A DNA stretch of 64,000 nt, taken from the NCBI GenBank assembly GCA_022709385.1, contig JAKLIX010000010.1:1-64000 (forward strand), written 5' to 3'. The position numbers were made by a program, and so were the translations under genes. Below, in pieces: positions 62,701 to 64,000 of the stretch. The stretch is from Bacteroidota bacterium (GTDB lineage: Bacteria > Bacteroidota > Bacteroidia > Bacteroidales > CAIXZF01). The first letter of the stretch is position 1, and the number at the start of each line of letters is the position of its first letter. The notes beneath the pieces are model-generated. The model was given only the letters and a program-made list of their open reading frames with translations, ran no database searches and had not been told where the DNA came from.

Positions 62701-64000
62701 CATTGTTCACCGTGAGTGAATTTGTGGCAACTCCTACAAACATGGGTGATTCAATCAGGTCATTATAGGAATAACCCCAGTCCATGGTTACCATCCACTG
62801 GTAAGTGGTGGCACCGGGAGCGGTGAGGGAGAAGTTTGCAGAAGCACCTTCGCAGGCTGTGGCATTGTTGGGCTGGTCTGTGATTACGATGCTGTTCGTT
62901 GAATTAATCTGGCCGTTTACCCAAATAGCCGGAAGGACGCCACCGAAAATGCTTCCATACTGTGCTCCTTCGGCAGGAGTGAGCTGCCAGATCAGGGGTG
63001 TGGAACCGTCAATAAAGTCGAAGACAAGTTCAACCAAAGTTCCGCTTCCAATGCTGGCTGGTATCATGCTGAACCATGTCATGTAGAACTGACCGGGTAT
63101 CGAGGTATTGAAGAACTGGAATTCTGCTCCCGTATTCAGGGCGGGATTTTCGTTCTGATATCCGATACCGGCATAGGTCATTACCGAAGGATCATAGTTC
63201 ATGGTGATGTTGAAGGCTGCAATGTCGACAAATCCAATCACATTGATAGGAACAACGATCTGTGTTCCGGGTGCGGCAGTCATGGTGGGAGCGATGGTTG
63301 TGAGTGCAGGTGCTGTCACAACGATCAGTGTGCCAGCATTGGAATAAACAACCGGAGAACCCGGGGCACTCACGGCACAGCGATACTTGTATCCATCAAA
63401 GCTGAGAGGAGCTCCGAGTATTTGAAGCTCATTGGTATTGACATTGTAATAGGGAGCGCCGCTGACAATATTGGTAAAGGTCAGTCCGCCGTCGGTGCTT
63501 ACCTGCCACTGGAAGAAAACACCACCAAGCGCGGTGATGCTGAAAGATGCGGCGTAACCGCTGAAGATAGTCGTGTCTTCGGGTTGTCCGGTGATGACAG
63601 GGATTACGATTACAATGGCTCCGCCACTCATCATCTGGCTGCAGAGGGAGACCGTGTTGGTTGCCAAAACCGTGTATGTTCCGGCTGTTGTCTGGAAACC
63701 AAAGTTAATGGCAGCGCCGGTCCCGGCAAAACTCAGTCCTGTGGCAAAGCCATCCATGTAAAGATCGTACTGGGTTCCGGTTTCAGAACCGTCAAGTCCG
63801 ATGGCAACACCGGCACCTCCTGCAGGGTAGCTGCCTCCGCCCGTTACATTGAAGAAGGCCGGCATGGGAGCCAGTCCAATCAAGGCATTACCGTTCATGG
63901 AAATGGTACCGCAGGCATTGGTGGCGGTAATAGTATAGGTTCCGGCGAGGGTTTGCAGACCGAAGCCGAGGGCGTTGCCGTCACCGGCAAGGATGTTGCC
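50717..64000 (-). CDS. Giant T9SS-secreted adhesin-like repeat protein (5' end outside)
   Basis: The frame is open to the window edge, so at least 4427 residues are encoded and the true start is missing; the ATG at 63898 is internal, since the 34 codons before it continue the same style of sequence. From the N-terminal side: Ig-like domains (DGLTFT-type, SFDGYKYRCAVSAPGSP), a cohesin-like domain (coding about 63310-62890; VPINVIGFVDIAAFNITMNY), more Ig-like domains, and a second cohesin-like domain (about 62040-61640). Then come about 41 modules of about 76 residues, each with two Cys (like LTNQCIDAP and DANGC) and ending TNTITV, followed by PKD-like repeats. The T9SS type A signal comes last (VYPNPTSGQFTVTVENYDKP to KKLIVR). 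Exported by the type IX system and likely surface-bound, as an adhesin or structural filament. Highly biased to Gly, Thr, Val. Confidence 0.9.
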   Translation of the reverse strand, partial: GNILAGDGNALGFGLQTLAGTYTITATNACGTISMNGNALIGLAPMPAFFNVTGGGSYPAGGAGVAIGLDGSETGTQYDLYMDGFATGLSFAGTGAAINFGFQTTAGTYTVLATNTVSLCSQMMSGGAIVIVIPVITGQPEDTTIFSGYAASFSITALGGVFFQWQVSTDGGLTFTNIVSGAPYYNVNTNELQILGAPLSFDGYKYRCAVSAPGSPVVYSNAGTLIVVTAPALTTIAPTMTAAPGTQIVVPINVIGFVDIAAFNITMNYDPSVMTYAGIGYQNENPALNTGAEFQFFNTSIPGQFYMTWFSMIPASIGSGTLVELVFDFIDGSTPLIWQLTPAEGAQYGSIFGGVLPAIWVNGQINSTNSIVITDQPNNATACEGASANFSLTAPGATTYQWMVTMDWGYSYNDLIESPMFVGVATNSLTVNNVSGSMSDYLFACKVDEGLPTAVTSYAVSLNVISYTTVPATIVAVPGTTICPGNNVTFSVTSPVDLTGASYIWYVNSIPVGSSPTYSTSGLAQGDVVKVDVSLPGTCAVANVPTVSMIVDPYPVITGHPVDAIAVVGDDPTFSVTAVGGDFYQWQLSTDGGLSFADLVPSALYSGVNTPTLQITDAVIGMDGYLYRCVVTEALCGNFVISNSAELFMFLAPVITYAPDLEICTGEQIVVPITADNFYQIGSMSLKLNYDPAVLAYTGYQNVNPALEPPAPSSYLFSVSPSAPDQLAAFWFALTPATVVNGGTLFELVFTATTGYSALTWDPTFGSCMYGDQFGTIIPDNYVNGSVTVHPLPLVFNVTGGGEYCIGGIGVEVGLDGSEIGVNYELFLDGVSTGQILAGTGAVLSFGNQLLAGIYTVVGTNPVTTCVSNMAGSAEVIINPLPVVTWTNVLAVQCQADTVYTLTGGMPLGGTYSGPGVVHPNFNANLAGPGVFTLTYTYIDANGCENFATNTITVLDGPDPFLVTGGGTFCQGEAGVPVGLVDSEPAIVYQLFINGINSGSPVFGTGGVIDFGLQTVPGVYTVVGLNIFNGCTALMIGSVTVTEIIPNVTWTNDLGVICENSSPLALSGGLPLGGTYSGNGVVNNAFDPVIAGNGVHILTYTYTDGFNCTGSATNTITVQPGPVVEFSPLPDICVNAPAFDLATYVTPTGGTFSGSPAITGSMFDPAVAGAGTHTVTYSFIASGCTTVITRSINVLPLPVLTWGNVLTNLCIDAPGYFLLGATPAGGVYSGPGVAGGVFTAALAGAGTHTLTYTFTDANGCTNAITNTITVYNLPVVTWANVLTTQCADATVYALTGGTPPGVGGVYSGPGVTGSNFSAVLAGVGIHTLTYTYTDANGCVNSATNTIEVVPVPVVTFSPLPDVCVNAPAFDLATYVTPTGGTFSGSPAISGSVFDPATAGAGTHNITYTYTSGGCTTTVTRSINVLPLPVVSWTNVLTNQCIDAPGYFLGGATPAGGVYSGPGVAGGVFTAALAGAGTHTLTYTYTDANGCANATTNTITVYNLPVVTWANVLATQCADATVYALTGGTPALPAGVYSGPGVSGTNFNAVAAGVGIHTLTYTYTDANGCVNSATNTIEVVPVPVVTFSPLPDVCVNAPAFDLATYVTPTGGTFSGSPAISGSMFDPATAGAGTHNITYTYTSGGCTTTVTRSINVLPLPVVSWTNVLTNQCIDAPGYFLTGATPAGGVYSGPGVAGGVFTAALAGAGTHTLTYTFTDANGCINATTNTITVYNLPVVTWANVLTTQCADATVYALTGGTPAGAGGVYSGPGVTGSNFSAVLAGVGIHTLTYTYTDANGCINSATNTIEVVPVPVVTFSPLPDVCVNAPAFDLAAYVTPTGGTFSGSPAISGSMFDPATAGAGTHNITYTYTSGGCTTTVTRSIIVLPLPVVSWTNVLTNQCIDAPAYFLTGATPAGGIYSGPGVNGTTFDASLAGAGTHTLTYTYTDANGCTNATTNTITVYNLPVVTWANVLTTQCADATVYALTGGTPAGAGGVYSGPGVTGSNFSAVLAGVGIHTLTYTYTDANGCVNSATNTIEVVPVPVVTFSPLPDVCVNAPAFDLATYVTPTGGTFSGSPAISGSMFDPATAGVGTHNITYTYTSGGCTTTVTRSIIVLPLPVVSWTNVLTNQCIDAPDYFLTGATPAGGVYSGPGVAGGVFTAALAGAGTHTLTYTYTDANGCTNATTNTITVYNLPVVTWANVLTTQCADATVYALTGGTPAGAGGVYSGPGVTGSNFSAVLAGVGIHTLTYTFTDANGCVNSATNTIEVVPVPVVTFSPLPDVCVNAPAFDLAAYVTPTGGTFSGSPAISGSVFDPATAGAGTHNITYTYTSGGCTTTVTRSIIVLPLPVVSWTNVLTNQCIDAPAYFLTGATPAGGVYSGPGVNGTTFTASLAGAGTHTLTYTYTDANGCTNATTNTITVYNLPVVTWANVLTTQCADATVYALTGGTPALPAGVYSGPGVSGTNFNAVAAGVGIHTLTYTYTDANGCVNSATNTIEVVPVPVVTFSPLPDVCVNAPAFDLAAYVTPTGGTFSGSPAISGSVFDPAIAGAGTHNITYTYTSGGCTTTVTRSIIVLPIPVVSWTNVLTNQCIDAPGYFLTGATPAGGVYSGPGVAGGVFTAALAGAGTHTLTYTYTDANGCTNATTNTITVYNLPVVTWTNALTTQCADATVYALTGGTPSGVGGVYSGPGVSGTNFNAVAAGVGIHTLTYTYTDANGCVNSATNTIEVVPVPVVSFSPLPDVCVNAPAFDLATYVTPTGGTFSGSPAISGSVFDPATAGAGTHNITYTYTSGGCTTTVTRSINVLPLPVVSWTNVLTNQCIDAPDYFLTGATPAGGVYSGPGVNGTTFTASLAGAGTHTLTYTYTDANGCTNATTNTITVYNLPVVTWTNALTTQCADATVYALTGGTPAGAGGVYSGPGVSGTNFNAVAAGVGIHTLTYTYTDANGCVNSAANTIEVVPVPVVTFSPLPDVCINGLTLNLSLYVTPVGGTFTGTGVSGTTFDPAVAGLGVHTISYAYSNGSCLTTVSRNIAVIPAPTVSWTTVLPDQCVDVTTYFLSGGTPVGGFYTGPGVTGNVFNPALVGVGTYTITYTYSDPATGCTGSATNTITVNPLPALTWPGPLTAVCIDAAPVTLTGAVPAGGVYSGTGVSGGVFNPAVAGAGTHTLTYTYTDPASNCMNTITNTITVNPLPVVTFGGVIPPLCVTSTIYNLSGGLPVGGVYSGSGVTGTNFNASLAGVGTHIITYTYTDANGCMNSATNTIVVNPSPVVTWATTLPIVCENVGNFILTGGLPAGGIYSGPGVIGNVFMPSFVGPGTYTLTYTYTDIATGCSGVATNSITVSALPVVTWTSILTAQCIDAAAFALTGGLPLGGTYSGPGIVGGNFNPALAGTGVHTLTYTYQDPVSLCVNSTTNVITVNPLPIVTFAGNFPVLCSSSTTFNLSTGTPAGGTYSGPGVTGTNFNASVAGVATHTLTYTYTDANGCTNSATNTITVVNGPAVTWAGALPDVCVDNNNVALTGGLPAGGVYSGPGVIGNVFNAAITGAGTFTLTYTYTDIVSGCTGTATNTITVHSLPVVTFGGTLANQCINATAYMLTGGLPAGGIYSGPGVTANNFNASVAGLGTHVITYTYSDINGCTNSATNTITVVNLPVVTFNNPLTPQCITSTSYVLTGGVPAGGVYSGPGVSGTNFDASVAGAGTHIITYTYTDANGCINSASNTITVYPLPVVTFGGVLTTQCVNNTTYFLTGGLPGGGTYNGPGVSGTNFNASVAGVGIHTITYTFTNGNGCTNSATNTITVVPMPVVTWTNALQQQCITATTYSLSGGSPAGGVYSGPGVNGTNFNAALAGLGTHVLTYTYTDANGCTSTATNTITVNPLPVVTWVATLAPQCINESGYALTGGSPAGGTYSGPGVNGNLFNANAIGVAGVYTLTYTYQNPLTNCINSATNTIVINNLPAVGFPGILPDQCVNSTVLVLNTGFPAGGTYSGPGVVGNNFNASVAGVGVWTITYTYESAQGCVNSATNTVTVHPLPVVTWTNALTTQCNANTSYALTGGLPLGGTYSGPGVIGSNFNASALIPGTYTLTYTFTDGNNCTNSATNTITVVEMPTVNIGPDQYVCFGSSTTLTATATPPGVTYLWSTSATTQSISVIAGDTATYSVTVTTSFGCTAVDQVIVYPLPLPVASATAIPITICAGESTNLIAGGGSGTTPYLWNTGQTNDTISTGILMDTTFFTVTVMNVQGCTDIATVRVNVNPIPNWVTLGPDVVACENHTIQLQPLPVNGFDYYLWNTGSEDEVLQLDSTGIGLNNPTTFVVTVTLNGCQWKDDVVVTFVPCPGIEENSKEQKIVVYPNPTSGQFTVTVENYDKPLTFDIYNQIGQHLYSEKLQNDVFSKFTKQFDVSNYPTGFYILRFTDGDLVRSKKLIVR
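55115..60634 (-). repeat. Eight-unit 690-bp tandem array inside the giant gene
   Basis: The block gacatcgggcagcgggctgaa and its surroundings recur every exactly 690 bp (55771, 56461, 57151, 57841, 58531, 59221, 59911; a diverged copy at 60601 and another outside at 55081). Each unit encodes 230 residues in three modules of 76, 76 and 78: VVTFSPLPDVCVNAPAFDLA..., VVSWTNVLTNQCIDAP..., VVTWANVLTTQCADAT.... Units 2-8 differ by only scattered substitutions, while modules outside the array are far more diverged. The length is strictly kept even where the third module varies. Confidence 0.95.

Overview
The window reads as a chromosomal segment of an environmental member of Bacteroidota. The evidence is: type IX secretion (T9SS) type A and type B C-terminal sorting domains, a PorP/SprF protein, SusC-like TonB receptors with an N-terminal carboxypeptidase-regulatory domain, a BtuB/BtuG pair, a GWxTD protein, and Bacteroidota-type -7 boxes (TAnnTTTG) just upstream of many genes. 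Shine-Dalgarno sequences are mostly absent. The exact genus cannot be told from sequence alone.

Region 1 (1-7180) is an AT-rich accessory island. It holds a DUF262/HNH (GmrSD-like) protein, a putative PD-(D/E)XK nuclease, an overlapping pair of unknown genes, scattered group II intron pieces (two domain V-VI ends and one domain I-III block, no maturase), three copies of a small hairpin element, and two attC-like imperfect inverted repeats. One hairpin element copy splits a DUF6994-type gene, and the uninterrupted gene can be reconstructed exactly. A GT-rich alternating purine-pyrimidine tract closes the island.

Region 2 (7182-33777) is core-like and GC-richer. It contains a fused aconitase-superfamily hydratase operon; a cobalamin riboswitch driving btuB-btuG; OsmC, NUDIX, clpS, an NfeD-like gene and floA; a tRNA-Arg; a large T9SS-secreted beta-propeller protein; and an RsbW-like kinase/STAS pair followed by an unknown membrane-anchored protein. 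Next come a metalloprotease/propeller/barrel fusion overlapping a PrsW protease, a deaminase, a radical SAM enzyme, and a T9SS type B cargo gene next to a PorP-OmpA fusion. It ends with a 51-residue lipoprotein and an outer-membrane protein.

Region 3 (33988-50703) carries ung, a FadL-like channel with a GDSL-like lipoprotein, smpB, a TPP-riboswitch-controlled TonB receptor, aroQ, a glycosyltransferase overlapping a lipid A-type acyltransferase, a GWxTD protein, tRNA-Ser, a C1B peptidase, pyrB-pyrI, a cyclic-2,3-diphosphoglycerate-synthetase-like P-loop protein and argS.

Region 4 (50717-64000) is one giant minus-strand gene, open at the window edge (at least 4427 residues). It encodes a secreted adhesin-like protein with Ig-like domains, two cohesin-like domains, about 41 Cys-paired modules of about 76 residues, and a T9SS type A signal. 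Eight consecutive three-module units form an exact 690-bp period tandem array. Envelope nutrient uptake (B12, thiamine, lipids) and T9SS surface display are the main functional themes. The most unusual parts are the island elements and the giant repeat protein.
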